From PALSA-505 sp036496025 (GTDB lineage Bacteria > Actinomycetota > Actinomycetes > Streptosporangiales > Streptosporangiaceae), in NCBI GenBank assembly GCA_036496025.1, contig DASXLW010000085.1, positions 8,454 to 72,453 of the forward strand: DNA of 64,000 bases. Reading direction: 5' to 3'. Positions within the stretch are counted from its first letter, which is position 1. Each line of letters starts with the position of its first letter. Shown one piece after another: positions 47,064-55,457 of this stretch. Under the pieces are notes generated by a model that worked only from the letters and a program-made list of their open reading frames with translations, did not search any database and had not been told where the DNA came from. The position numbers and the translations under genes were made by a program.

Positions 47064-47831
47064 CGCGACCAGCCGGACCGGCGCCAGCGCCAGCGGCGCC
47101 GCGGCCAGTGTGAGCAAGGCCAGCGGCCGGGCCGGGGCGATCGCGATCGCGGCGCAGAACGGCAACAGCGCGCACGCCCCGTACAGCAGCCGGGAGCGGT
47201 GGTCGCCGAGAATGACCGCGAGCGTGCGCTTGCCCGCGGTGGCGTCGGTCCCGATGTCGCGCAGGTTGTTGACCACGAGCAGGGCACAGGCGAGCAGCCC
47301 GACCGGGACGGCCGCGGCGAGCGCGAGCCAGGAGAACGAGCGCATCTGCACGTAGGCGGTGCCGGTCACGGCCAGCACGCCGAAAAAGGCGAACACCGAC
47401 AACTCGCCGAAGCCGCGGTACCCGTAGGGCCGGCGGCCGCCGGTGTAGAACCAGGCCGCCGCGACGGCCGCGGCGCCCGCCGCGATCAGCCACCAGTTGG
47501 TCACCGCGGCCAGGACCACGCCCGCCACGCAGGCGGCGGCCAGGCAGCCGGCCGCCGCGGCGAGCACCTGCCGCGGCGGGGCGAGCCCGCCGGCCACCAG
47601 CCGGACCGGCCCGGTGCGGTGCTCGTCAGTGCCGCGCACGCCGTCGCTGTAGTCGTTGGCGTAGTTGACCCCCACCTGGAGGGCCAGCGCGACGAACAGC
47701 GCGAGCAGGGCCCGCCACGTCGAGAACCGCCCGTACCCCGCGGCTACGGCCGAGCCCGCGAGCACGGGAACGATCGCCGCCGGGAGGGTCCTCGGCCGGG
47801 CACCGGCCAGCCATTCACTGCCCGTTGCCAC
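46959..47831 (-). CDS. menA: 1,4-dihydroxy-2-naphthoate polyprenyltransferase
   Basis: 290-residue membrane prenyltransferase (UbiA family) that attaches the isoprenoid tail in menaquinone synthesis, the respiratory quinone of actinobacteria. The N-terminal ARPRTLPAAIVPVLAG and the Mg-binding motif NYANDYSDGVRGTD are diagnostic for MenA; the second acidic motif is in NNLRDIGTDATAGKRTLAV. Eight to nine hydrophobic helices. GTG or ATG-type start at 47831. Its substrate prenyl diphosphate derives from the MEP pathway genes at the left end of the window. Confidence 0.94.
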   Translation of the reverse strand: MATGSEWLAGARPRTLPAAIVPVLAGSAVAAGYGRFSTWRALLALFVALALQVGVNYANDYSDGVRGTDEHRTGPVRLVAGGLAPPRQVLAAAAGCLAAACVAGVVLAAVTNWWLIAAGAAAVAAAWFYTGGRRPYGYRGFGELSVFAFFGVLAVTGTAYVQMRSFSWLALAAAVPVGLLACALLVVNNLRDIGTDATAGKRTLAVILGDHRSRLLYGACALLPFCAAIAIAPARPLALLTLAAAPLALAPVRLVASGASGRVLITVLGQTGRVQLAFGALLAIGLAVRL

Positions 47832-47875
47832 AGCTCAGCAGTGTCCCTTCGCTTGCCCAGGCTGTCCGGCCCAGA

Positions 47876-48481
47876 TTACCCAACCGCCTCACCCGGACCA
47901 GCCCACCCCGGGCTGAGCGCCGCGTGCAGCCGGATCACCGGAACGCTACTCCCCATGTCGAGTTCTTTGCGGGTGCCGTCCGCGGCCCAGCCTGACGACT
48001 CCAGGAACCGCCTGGCCGCCGCGTCCCGCTCCAGGACCCAGGCGCTGACGGTGCCGAAGCCGTCCTCGGCCATTGTCGCCGCGGCCGCGTTGAGCAACCT
48101 GCTGCCGTGCCCGCGTTCGGCCTGGTCCTGCGCTGCGCACAGCTCATAGAGTTCGGCGTCGGTGGCGGGCCAGCGGTCCGGATCCGTCGCGGGCCCGAAC
48201 GACGCGAACCCCGCCACCACCCGCGCCCCGCCGTCCCCGGCCCCTACCGCGACCAGCACCCGGTGCCTGCTCGTCGGCGGTCCGGCCAGCGATCTTTCCC
48301 ACTGCTCCTGCCACCGCCCTTCCGCCTCCCCGCTAGTCAGCTCCGCCAGCACGTCCGCCGGGACGAGGCCCGCGTAACCAGTACGCCAGCGGGCGACCTG
48401 GATGCGCGCGATGGCACCGGCGTCCGGGGGACGTGCGTCCCTGACGAAGTTCTCCGCGCTGACCGGCGGCTGGCCACTCAT
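47876..48481 (-). CDS. GNAT family N-acetyltransferase
   Basis: 201 residues from ATG 48481; the frame is open upstream but without support. Single GNAT fold: VRDARPPDAGAIARIQVARW at the N-terminus (common in this group), ELYELCAAQDQAERGHGSRLLNAA (strand 4 and the acetyl-CoA loop, in part), VLERDAAARRFLESSGW as the C-terminal motif. A general small-molecule or N-terminal acetyltransferase; the acceptor is unknown. It lies on the same strand between ilvD and menA, with 79 bp to ilvD. Confidence 0.88.
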   Translation of the reverse strand: MSGQPPVSAENFVRDARPPDAGAIARIQVARWRTGYAGLVPADVLAELTSGEAEGRWQEQWERSLAGPPTSRHRVLVAVGAGDGGARVVAGFASFGPATDPDRWPATDAELYELCAAQDQAERGHGSRLLNAAAATMAEDGFGTVSAWVLERDAAARRFLESSGWAADGTRKELDMGSSVPVIRLHAALSPGWAGPGEAVG

Positions 48482-48560
48482 GCGGCGCGATGGCTGCGCA
48501 GGCCGGCGTTCGGCAGCGCCGACAGCCGGCCGAAGCAGGTGTCGTGCCGCAGGCACATAT

Positions 48561-50438
48561 TCACGGCGCCGTCTGCGCGTCACCCAGCAGCGTGATGTCG
48601 CGCGCCGCGCCGGACGATGCCGACGTGGCCATGGCCGCGTACACCTGCAGCGCGGCGCTCACCGGCCGGCGGCGGTCACGCGGGCGGAACGAGCCGAGGT
48701 CGGCCTGGATCTGCCCGGCCCGGCGCCGCAGCTCGGCCTCGGGCACCGCCAGCGTGAGCTCCCGGCGCGGGATGTCGATCTCGATGCGGTCGCCGTCGCG
48801 CGCCAGCGCGATCGTCCCGCCGGACGCCGCCTCCGGGGCGACGTGGCAGATGGACAGCCCGGAGGTCCCGCCGGAGAACCGGCCGTCGGTGACCAGCGCG
48901 CAGGCGCGGCCGAGGCCCCGGCCCTTCAGGTAGCTGGTCGGGTACAGCATCTCCTGCATCCCGGGGCCGCCGCGCGGGCCCTCGTACCTGATGACCACGA
49001 CGTCGCCCGGGCCGACCGCGCCGCCGAGTATGCCATCGACCGCGTCCTCCTGGCTCTCGAACACCTTGGCCGGCCCGGCGAACTCGTGCAGTTCCGCGGG
49101 CACGCCCGCGGTCTTCACGATCGCGCCGTGCGGCGCGAGATTCCCGTGCAGCACGGCCAGGCCGCCGTCGGCGGAGTACGCGTGCGCGACGTCCCGGACG
49201 CAGCCCGCGGCCACGTCGCCGTCCAGGTCCTCCCAGCGCGCGCTCTGCGAGTAGGGCCGCGTGGTCCGCACCCCGCCCGGCGCGGCGTGGAACAGCTCCA
49301 CCGCGTCCTCGCTGGCCCGCTCGCGGCGGATGTCCCACCGGTCAAGGAACTCGCCGAGGGACCGGCTGTGCACGGTCTGCACGCCGCGGTTGAGCAGCCC
49401 GGCCCGGTCGAGCTCGCCCAGGATCGCCGGGATGCCGCCGGCCCGGTGCACGTCCTCCACGTGATAGTCGCTGCTGGGGGCCACCTTGCACAGGCAGGGG
49501 ACCCGGCGGGACAGTTCGTCGATGTCCTTGAGCCCGAAGCTCACGCCCGCCTCGTGAGCCGCGGCGAGCAGGTGCAGGATCGTATTGGTCGAGCCGCCCA
49601 TGGCCACATCGAGTGCCATCGCGTTCTCGAACGCGTCGCGGCAGGCGATCGCTCGGGGCAGCGCCGAATCGTCGCCGTCCGCGTAGTAGCGCCGGGTGAG
49701 CTCGACGATCACCCGGCCGGCCCGCTCGAACAGCGCCCGCCGCGCGACGTGCGTGGCCAGCGTGGTGCCGTTGCCCGGCAGGGCCAGGCCGATGGCCTCG
49801 GTCAGGCAGTTCATCGAGTTCGCGGTGAACATCCCCGAGCAGGAGCCGCAGGTGGGGCAGGCCGCCTCCTCGATCCGGGCCAGCGCCTCCTCCGACACCG
49901 ACGGGTCGGCGGAGGCCACCATCGAGTCGATCAGGTCGAGCTTGCGCCCGGCGGCCGGCGACCCCACGGTGGCGGCGACCGGGGCGCCGGCTTCCATCGG
50001 GCCGCCGGACACGAAGACCGTGGGGATGTTGAGCCGCATGGCGGCGATCAGCATGCCCGGGGTGATCTTGTCGCAGTTGGAGACGCAGATCATCGCGTCC
50101 GCGCAGTGCGCGTTGACCATGTACTCGACCGAGTCGGCGATCAGCTCGCGGCTGGGCAGCGAGTACAGCATGCCGCCGTGCCCCATCGCGATGCCGTCGT
50201 CCACCGCGATCGTGTTGAACTCGCGGGGCACCGCCCCGGCGGCGCGGACCGCTGCGGCGATGACCTGGCCGACCTCGCGCAGGTGCACGTGTCCGGGAAC
50301 GAACTCGGTGAAGCTGTTGGCCACCGCGACGATCGGCTTGCCGATGTCCTCGCGGGCGACCCCGGTGGCCCGCAGCAGGGCCCGGGCACCCGCCATGTTC
50401 CTGCCGTGCGTGACGGTCCGGGATCGAAGCGGCGGCAT
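48561..50438 (-). CDS. ilvD: Dihydroxy-acid dehydratase
   Basis: Fe-S enzyme of branched-chain amino acid synthesis that dehydrates 2,3-dihydroxy-isovalerate/-methylvalerate. 625 residues, matching the longer IlvD class. Cluster and Mg ligands: VSNCDKITPGM and CPTCGSCSGMFTANSMNCL, plus GGSTNTILHLLA and the C-terminal TDGRFSGGTSGLSICHVAPEA (in part). No other ilv genes are nearby, so it is transcribed separately from ilvBNC. The start at 50438 is an ATG preceded by GAGGGGAGTTTGTC on the minus strand. Confidence 0.96.
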   Translation of the reverse strand: MPPLRSRTVTHGRNMAGARALLRATGVAREDIGKPIVAVANSFTEFVPGHVHLREVGQVIAAAVRAAGAVPREFNTIAVDDGIAMGHGGMLYSLPSRELIADSVEYMVNAHCADAMICVSNCDKITPGMLIAAMRLNIPTVFVSGGPMEAGAPVAATVGSPAAGRKLDLIDSMVASADPSVSEEALARIEEAACPTCGSCSGMFTANSMNCLTEAIGLALPGNGTTLATHVARRALFERAGRVIVELTRRYYADGDDSALPRAIACRDAFENAMALDVAMGGSTNTILHLLAAAHEAGVSFGLKDIDELSRRVPCLCKVAPSSDYHVEDVHRAGGIPAILGELDRAGLLNRGVQTVHSRSLGEFLDRWDIRRERASEDAVELFHAAPGGVRTTRPYSQSARWEDLDGDVAAGCVRDVAHAYSADGGLAVLHGNLAPHGAIVKTAGVPAELHEFAGPAKVFESQEDAVDGILGGAVGPGDVVVIRYEGPRGGPGMQEMLYPTSYLKGRGLGRACALVTDGRFSGGTSGLSICHVAPEAASGGTIALARDGDRIEIDIPRRELTLAVPEAELRRRAGQIQADLGSFRPRDRRRPVSAALQVYAAMATSASSGAARDITLLGDAQTAP

Positions 50439-50500
50439 GACAAACTCCCCTCACGGCGGTGAATTCCCCAGCGTATCCGCCGTCCCGGGCATGCCGCGGC

Positions 50501-51085
50501 CTAACTCGCCTGATGCTGCCCGCCGCGTGTCCGCTGGAAGCGGAGGTAGACGACACCGGAGCCGAACGTCCGCGTCTCGAGCAGCTCCAGGTCGAGCCGC
50601 TGGCGCAGGGGCGGGAAGTACGGTGTGCCGCCGCCCAGCACGATCGGATTGACGAACTGCCGGTACTCGTCGATGAGATCCAGCCTGATCAGCGTGGCGG
50701 CGAAGCGGGCGCCGCCGGCGGACACCACCCCCGGCCCCGGTTGGCCGGCCAGCGCGGCGACCTCGTCGGCCACGTCCGCGCGGGCCAGCCTGGCGTTGCC
50801 TTCGACCCGGTGCAGCGTGGTCGAGAACACCACCTTCGGTATGGCCTTCCATATCCGGGCGAACTCGACCTCGAGCGGGCCGGACCGGGTCTGCTCGGCG
50901 CTCTCCCAGGGCAGCATGTCCTCATACAGCCCGCGGCCGCACAGGTGCGCGCCGATCTCGCGGGTCTGCAGGTTGTGGAACCGCATCAGTTCCTCGTCCG
51001 GCGCCGCCCAGTCGATCTCGCCGCCCGGGCCGGCGATGAAGCCGTCCAGCGACACGGCCATCGAGTAGATCAGCGGGCGCGTCAC
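50501..51085 (-). CDS. Dihydrofolate reductase family protein (RibD C-terminal type)
   Basis: 194 residues from GTG 51085, which overlaps the stop of the upstream SRPBCC gene (GTGA). RibD_C/DHFR-like fold: MAVSLDGFIAGPGGEIDW at the N-terminus, GRGLYEDMLPWE, KVVFSTTLHRVEGNARLA, VSAGGARFAATLIRLDLIDEYRQFVNPIVLGGGTPYF (in part). Such stand-alone proteins are NADPH-dependent reductases of uncertain substrate; they are not true DHFRs. Last gene of the ArsR-SRPBCC-reductase operon controlled by the promoter at 51972. Confidence 0.9.
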   Translation of the reverse strand: MTRPLIYSMAVSLDGFIAGPGGEIDWAAPDEELMRFHNLQTREIGAHLCGRGLYEDMLPWESAEQTRSGPLEVEFARIWKAIPKVVFSTTLHRVEGNARLARADVADEVAALAGQPGPGVVSAGGARFAATLIRLDLIDEYRQFVNPIVLGGGTPYFPPLRQRLDLELLETRTFGSGVVYLRFQRTRGGQHQAS

Positions 51086-51630
51086 CGCCGGGCTCCCGGC
51101 TGAGCCGGCTGGACCGGGTGCTCGCCGGCCCGGCCGGACGCCCCGGTCAGGAGCGAGACCGCGGCCTGCTCCAGCAGGGCCATCGCTTCCTGCAATCCGT
51201 CCCGCATGTAGACGCCGTGCGCGTCGCGGTCCTGCTGGCTGCCGTAGCGCACCCGGATCGTCACCGTGGTGCGCTCGCCGGAGTCGGCGAACCTCACGGT
51301 GGTCAGCGCCTGCGCCCGCGGCCTGCCCTCGAACACCTCGGTGCAGACGATCCGCTCGCCGGGGACGATCTCGCGGTACTCGCCGTGGAAGGCAGCCTCC
51401 GATCCGTCGGCGGTCACCATCACGTATCGCCACCGACCGCCGGCCCGCAGGTCGATCTCGACGCTGGTCACCTCGCCGCGATCACCACCCCACCACCGCC
51501 TGACGAGGCGGGCGTGGTCCACGCCCGATAGACCAGGTGGCGGGGAGCGGCGAACTCCCCGCGTGATCAGGATCTCCTCACCGGTCGGGAGCGTCACCGT
51601 CGCCGTCGGGTCGCCCGGCACCGTCGCCAT
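51082..51630 (-). CDS. SRPBCC (AHSA1-like) protein with an internal out-of-frame stretch
   Basis: 182 residues from ATG 51630, with AGGAGGAAGG just upstream; it overlaps the arsR 3' end by 53 bp. Most of the chain is a typical AHSA1 domain (RRWWGGDRGEVTSVEIDLRAGG, FHGEYREIVPGERIVCTEVFEG). Residues 25-41, however, do not fit the family. The +1 frame of that DNA reads EFAAPRHLVYRAWTTP, exactly the helix expected there. One extra base in the C-run 51557-51560 and one missing base near 51507-51511 would explain it. Either two compensating mutations or two sequence errors; the reading frame stays open. AHSA1-like proteins bind hydrophobic ligands. The gene is part of the ArsR operon. Confidence 0.82.
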   Translation of the reverse strand: MATVPGDPTATVTLPTGEEILITRGVRRSPPPGLSGVDHARLVRRWWGGDRGEVTSVEIDLRAGGRWRYVMVTADGSEAAFHGEYREIVPGERIVCTEVFEGRPRAQALTTVRFADSGERTTVTIRVRYGSQQDRDAHGVYMRDGLQEAMALLEQAAVSLLTGASGRAGEHPVQPAQPGARR

Positions 51631-51964
51631 CGCCTTCCTCCTGCTTGAGTTCCTCCAGGACGGCATCCAGTACCTCGAACCGCCCGGACCACATGCGCTC
51701 GTAGTTCTTCACCCAGTCGTGGATGGGCTTGAGCGCCTGCCCGTTGAGCCGGTACAGCCGCCGTCGTCCGTCGTCGCGCGCGTCCACCGCGCCGACCTCC
51801 CGCAGCACCCGCAGGTGCTTGGACACCTGCGGCTGCGCCAGCCCCAGCAGGCGCACCAGGTCGGTGACGGGCCGCTCCCCGTCGCCGAGCAGGTCGATGA
51901 TCTGCCGCCGCCGTGGCTCGGCCACCGCGTTGAACACGTCCGTGGTGGTCGCTGCGCGGGCCAT
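51578..51964 (-). CDS. ArsR family transcriptional regulator
   Basis: 128 residues from ATG 51964, which lies 7 nt after the -10 TATAGT; an in-frame extension further upstream would cross the promoter and is rejected. Winged-helix: FNAVAEPRRRQIIDLL, then VTDLVRLLGLAQPQVSKHLRVLREVGAV (in part, recognition helix) and the wing DDGRRRLYRLN, followed by KPIHDWVKNYERMWSGRFEVLDAVLEEL, the C-terminus typical of ArsR proteins paired with SRPBCC genes. No metal-site cysteines. It probably represses its own operon by binding the palindrome in its promoter. Confidence 0.92.
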   Translation of the reverse strand: MARAATTTDVFNAVAEPRRRQIIDLLGDGERPVTDLVRLLGLAQPQVSKHLRVLREVGAVDARDDGRRRLYRLNGQALKPIHDWVKNYERMWSGRFEVLDAVLEELKQEEGDGDGAGRPDGDGDAPDR

Positions 51965-51971
51965 GGCGCTC

Positions 51972-51999
51972 ACTATACATTCCCATATGGGCATATCAA
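51972..51999 (-). promoter_or_regulatory. Leaderless promoter of the ArsR-SRPBCC-reductase operon
   Basis: Minus strand: -35 TTGATA (51999-51994), 16-bp spacer, -10 TATAGT (51977-51972), then 7 nt to ATG 51964. The best-matched promoter in the right half of the window. Confidence 0.7.
51982..51991. promoter_or_regulatory. Palindromic operator between -35 and -10
   Basis: CCCATATGGG, a perfect 10-bp palindrome inside the spacer of the arsR promoter. Binding there would block RNA polymerase, the classic layout for ArsR autorepression. Confidence 0.6.
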
Positions 52000-52048
52000 A
52001 CGGGCGGCCGGGAATGGTGATGAGCACGGTGGGGTGGCCGAGCCCGGG

Positions 52049-53080
52049 TCAGTGCTTGGGCCTCAGCACCCGGTCAGCGGCGGTATAGATGCGCTCGACC
52101 TCGGATGCGCTCAGCCGCGGCGCCCGGGCTCCCGCCGGGTGCTTGCGCAGGTACTTGCGCAGCCGGTCGCCGCTGAACACGTCCACGTCCCTGATCGTCG
52201 CGACTCCCCAGGGGATCGCGGGGCCGTAGACGGCCATCGCCGGGCGGACGCTGATCGGCTCGCCCAGCGCGTCGGTGAGCAGGCGACTGGCCTGCGCGGC
52301 TTCCCAGCGCGCGTGCTCGAGCCGGTCCCTCTGGCTGAACGGCCCGTGCCAGAGCTGCCGGCCGTTCTTCGTGCGCACCGGCAGCCGCTTGTCCCACTGC
52401 TCGGAGTCGATCGCGTACACGCCGGTCGGGCCGATGAGGAGGTGATCGATGACCTCGTCGGTGTCCGGGATGGAGCGGATGTGCAGCGACCGGTACCCGG
52501 AACGTTCCAGCCGGGCGAGCTCCTTCTTGGTCCGCCGCTGCGCGCTCGTGGTCAGGCCCTGCGCGCTGCTGGCCGCGCCGGAGCGGGACCGGATGATGGC
52601 GTCGAAGATCCCGGCGAGCACGGCCACGGTCAGGCCGAGCTGCCAGTTGGCCAGGATCGTGACCACGATGCCGAGCGCGACGGCGATGAGCAGCCTGCGC
52701 CGCCACACCGGCATCCGCGCGTCCCGCGCCAGGTGCCTGATCCGGGTGCGCTGCAGGGGGAGGACCGAGCCCGAATCCGGGTCCGGCGTATGACTGACGT
52801 CGGCACCGTCGGAGGTTGCGGCGCGCTCGGGCGCCTCGGCGTCCGCGGGCGCCTCCGAACGCGCGGACGAGCGGGGATCATCGCGCCCGGCCGCCGCGGA
52901 ACGCGCGGGTGCGCGGGAGTCATCGTGCCTATCCTGCGGCCGGCGGTCTGCCGGGCCCCAGGTACGCCGGTCTGGGTCGAACGACGTGCCAAAGCCACGC
53001 GGCGAGGCGGACGAGCCTGGGTCACTTGCCTGGTGCCCGCTCACCTGGTCGGCGCGACGCCCAGTGCTCGGGTCCACCAC
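52049..53080 (-). CDS. NERD domain membrane protein
   Basis: 343 residues from GTG 53080; the next codon is also GTG. The N-terminal 115 residues are hydrophilic, rich in Arg, Asp, Ser and Pro, and look disordered. Two hydrophobic stretches (about 128-145 and 148-162) follow. The NERD (nuclease-related) domain spans about 185-300, with RSLHIRSIPDTDEVIDHLLIGPTGVYAIDSEQW (in part), WHGPFSQRDRLEHARWEA and AMAVYGPAIPW. Such actinobacterial proteins are unstudied; a nuclease role is suggested by the domain name only. A -10-like TACGCT lies 3-6 nt upstream of the GTGs, suggesting a near-leaderless mRNA. Confidence 0.85.
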   Translation of the reverse strand: MVDPSTGRRADQVSGHQASDPGSSASPRGFGTSFDPDRRTWGPADRRPQDRHDDSRAPARSAAAGRDDPRSSARSEAPADAEAPERAATSDGADVSHTPDPDSGSVLPLQRTRIRHLARDARMPVWRRRLLIAVALGIVVTILANWQLGLTVAVLAGIFDAIIRSRSGAASSAQGLTTSAQRRTKKELARLERSGYRSLHIRSIPDTDEVIDHLLIGPTGVYAIDSEQWDKRLPVRTKNGRQLWHGPFSQRDRLEHARWEAAQASRLLTDALGEPISVRPAMAVYGPAIPWGVATIRDVDVFSGDRLRKYLRKHPAGARAPRLSASEVERIYTAADRVLRPKH

Positions 53081-53209
53081 CTCAGCGTAACTGATCTAGG
53101 ACTTAGCGCAAGTAGCTCGGAGTTCACGCTATTGTCGCTGTTCATGCTGAATTACTGCCTGCGGGGCAGGGTATACCGACTGGTCGCGCCGGACCGGATT
53201 ACCGGGGTC

Positions 53210-53215
53210 TACCAT
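53210..53215 (+). promoter_or_regulatory. Leaderless-type -10 element of the amidase gene
   Basis: TACCAT lies 8 nt before ATG 53224, with no ribosome site between. The divergent NERD gene shares this 143-bp, relatively AT-rich intergenic region. Confidence 0.5.
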
Positions 53216-53223
53216 TCGGTAAC

Positions 53224-54648
53224 ATGACCCAGATTCATGATCTCTCCGCCAGCGAGCTTGCGGCCGCGGTCCGTGCCCGCGAGCTGTCCCCGGTCGCCGT
53301 CACCGATCACTACCTGAGCCGCATCGAGGAGAAGAACGTGACGGTGGGGGCGTACTTCACCGTCGCCGCCGAGTTCGCGCGCGATCAGGCACGCGCGGCG
53401 GAGAAGGCGGTCGCGGCCGCGCCGGATCCGGGTCGGCTGCCCCCGCTCACCGGGGTGCCGATCCCGATCAAAGACCTGAACATGGTCGCCGGCGTCCGCC
53501 AGACCTTCGGCTCGGTGGTGTTCGAGGACAACGTCGCCACCGAAGACGACCACGTGACGGTCGCGATCAGGTCGGCCGGGGCGGTCATCATCGGCAAGAC
53601 AGCCTGCCCGGAGTTCGGGCTGCCTTGCTACACCGAGACCGAGATCGGGCCTCCGGCCCGCACTCCGTGGGATCTCAGCCGGTCGGCCGGCGGATCCAGC
53701 GGCGGCGCCGCGGCCGCCGTGGCCGCCGGGCTCGCTCCCGCGGCGCACGGCAACGACGGCGGCGGGTCCATCAGGATCCCGTCCAGCGTGTGCGGCTTGT
53801 TCGGGATCAAGCCGTCCCGCGGCCGGATCTCCAACGCGCCGCTCATGCCGGACCTGATGGGGCTGACCACCGAGGGCCCGCTGGCCCGCACGGTCGCCGA
53901 CGCGGCCCTGCTGCTCGACGTGATGACCGGCAACCTTCCCGGCGACATGTACACCCAGCCGCCGTTGCCGCGGGGCGAGAGTTTCCAGGGCTACGCGAGG
54001 CGCGCACCCGGCAGGCTGCGGATCGGCCGCACGCTGACGCACCCGGTGGGCGACGGCTTCGTACACCCGGACTGCGTCACGGCCTACGAGCAGGCGAGCC
54101 GGCTGCTGGCCGACCTCGGGCACGACGTACAGGACGTGGTCATGCCTTACGGTGCCGAGGTGGTGCCCGCGTTCGAGACGCTCTGGTACGCCATGGCCAC
54201 GCTGGCGCCGGTGCCCGAGGCCGATGAGCAGCGGCTGCGCCCGCTGACCAGGTACCTGCGCGAGCGGGGCCGGGCGGTGTCCGTCCCCGACCTGCTCTAC
54301 GCCCAGGCCTACCTGCAGATCGTCATGCGGTCGGCGCTGCCCGCGCTGAATTCCTACGACGTCATCCTCACCCCGACCCTGGCCGCCCCGCCGGCCGACG
54401 TGGGGTACTTCGAGCAGGTCGAGCCCGCCGAGAACTTCGAACGGCAGGAGCGATTCGCCCCGTACGCGGCCATCTACAACGTGTCCGGACAGCCGGCGGT
54501 GAACGTGCCGCTGCACTGGACCGAGGCCGGCCTGCCGATCGGCGTGATGCTCGCGGGCCGGATGGGCGCGGAGGGCACGCTGATCTCGCTGTCCGCGCAA
54601 CTGGAAGAGGCCCGGCCGTGGTACGGCCGGCGCCCGCCCGGGTGGTGA
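53224..54648 (+). CDS. Amidase (amidase-signature family)
   Basis: 474 residues from ATG 53224. Ser-cisSer-Lys hydrolase: Lys in PIPIKDLN, the Gly/Ser-rich loop RSAGGSSGGAAAAVA carrying the cis-serine, and nucleophile serine in DGGGSIRIPS. The C-terminal half has NVSGQPAVNVPLHWTEAGLPIGV as in GatA-like enzymes. There are no gatB/gatC genes nearby and the catalytic-loop wording is of the acylamidase/6-aminohexanoate-cyclic-dimer-hydrolase group, so a catabolic amidase is more likely than the tRNA amidotransferase. Substrate unknown. Confidence 0.93.
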   Translation: MTQIHDLSASELAAAVRARELSPVAVTDHYLSRIEEKNVTVGAYFTVAAEFARDQARAAEKAVAAAPDPGRLPPLTGVPIPIKDLNMVAGVRQTFGSVVFEDNVATEDDHVTVAIRSAGAVIIGKTACPEFGLPCYTETEIGPPARTPWDLSRSAGGSSGGAAAAVAAGLAPAAHGNDGGGSIRIPSSVCGLFGIKPSRGRISNAPLMPDLMGLTTEGPLARTVADAALLLDVMTGNLPGDMYTQPPLPRGESFQGYARRAPGRLRIGRTLTHPVGDGFVHPDCVTAYEQASRLLADLGHDVQDVVMPYGAEVVPAFETLWYAMATLAPVPEADEQRLRPLTRYLRERGRAVSVPDLLYAQAYLQIVMRSALPALNSYDVILTPTLAAPPADVGYFEQVEPAENFERQERFAPYAAIYNVSGQPAVNVPLHWTEAGLPIGVMLAGRMGAEGTLISLSAQLEEARPWYGRRPPGW

Positions 54649-54736
54649 GGCCGCGGGAACGCGCTGCAACCGCGGGCGGGCGAGCAGCGTCATAGAAGTT
54701 TGAATCGGTCGCCTCGGTGATTACGGGAGCGTGCTC

Positions 54737-55441
54737 ATGAACATCAGCTCACCCATCGCCCGGCGGGCCGTCACCGCAGCCACTCTCACCTGCGGCGGCG
54801 CGTTCGCGGCGGCGCTGCTGGCGGCCTGCGGATCGCAGGCCGGCCATTCCGCCTCCGCGGCATCGGGCCGGACCACGCCCGCCGGCCCGGCCGCCACGCC
54901 GTCCAGTCCGTCGGCCACGCCCTCCAGCCCGGCCGACTCGCCGTCCGGCAAGCCGGCGAACCACACGCAGCCGCGCATGCCAGCCACCCAGTGCCCGACC
55001 TCCGCGCTGCGGGCCACGGTGAACAAGACGCGAGGCGGCGCGGCGGCGGGCACCAACTACGTGGCGCTGGACTTCACCAACACCTCCGGTCATAGCTGCG
55101 ACATGTACGGCTTCCCCGGCGTGTCGTTCGTGACCGGCCAGCAGGGCAGCCAGATCGGCGCCGCGGCGTCGCGGCAGACGACGTTCGGGCCGGAAACCGT
55201 CACGCTGGCCAGCGGAGCCACCGCGCACGCCTGGCTCGGGGTCGTCGACGCCGGCAACTTCTCGCCGTCGGCCTGCGGTCTGGTCACCGCGCACTGGCTG
55301 AAGATCTACCCGCCCGACCAGTTCACCGCGCTCTACGTCAGGTTCACCGCGCAGGCCTGCTCGAAGAAGGTCAAGGGCAGCGACCCGCTGATCATCCTGC
55401 CGGTCAGGCCGGGGGCGGGGACGCCCGGCCGCGTGCCGTAG
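54737..55441 (+). CDS. DUF4232 lipoprotein
   Basis: 234 residues from ATG 54737, with GGGAG 8 nt upstream; GTG 54731 is a less likely start. Signal peptide ending in the lipobox LLAAC (about C31), then a Ser/Thr/Pro/Ala linker (about 35-82). The mature domain (85-230) matches DUF4232: CPTSALRATVNKTRGGAAAGTNYVALDFTNTSGHSCDMYGFPGVSFV (in part), with four cysteines likely forming disulphides. Such surface lipoproteins are abundant in actinomycetes and have no known function. Confidence 0.88.
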   Translation: MNISSPIARRAVTAATLTCGGAFAAALLAACGSQAGHSASAASGRTTPAGPAATPSSPSATPSSPADSPSGKPANHTQPRMPATQCPTSALRATVNKTRGGAAAGTNYVALDFTNTSGHSCDMYGFPGVSFVTGQQGSQIGAAASRQTTFGPETVTLASGATAHAWLGVVDAGNFSPSACGLVTAHWLKIYPPDQFTALYVRFTAQACSKKVKGSDPLIILPVRPGAGTPGRVP

Positions 55442-55457
55442 CGCGGGAACCAGCGGC

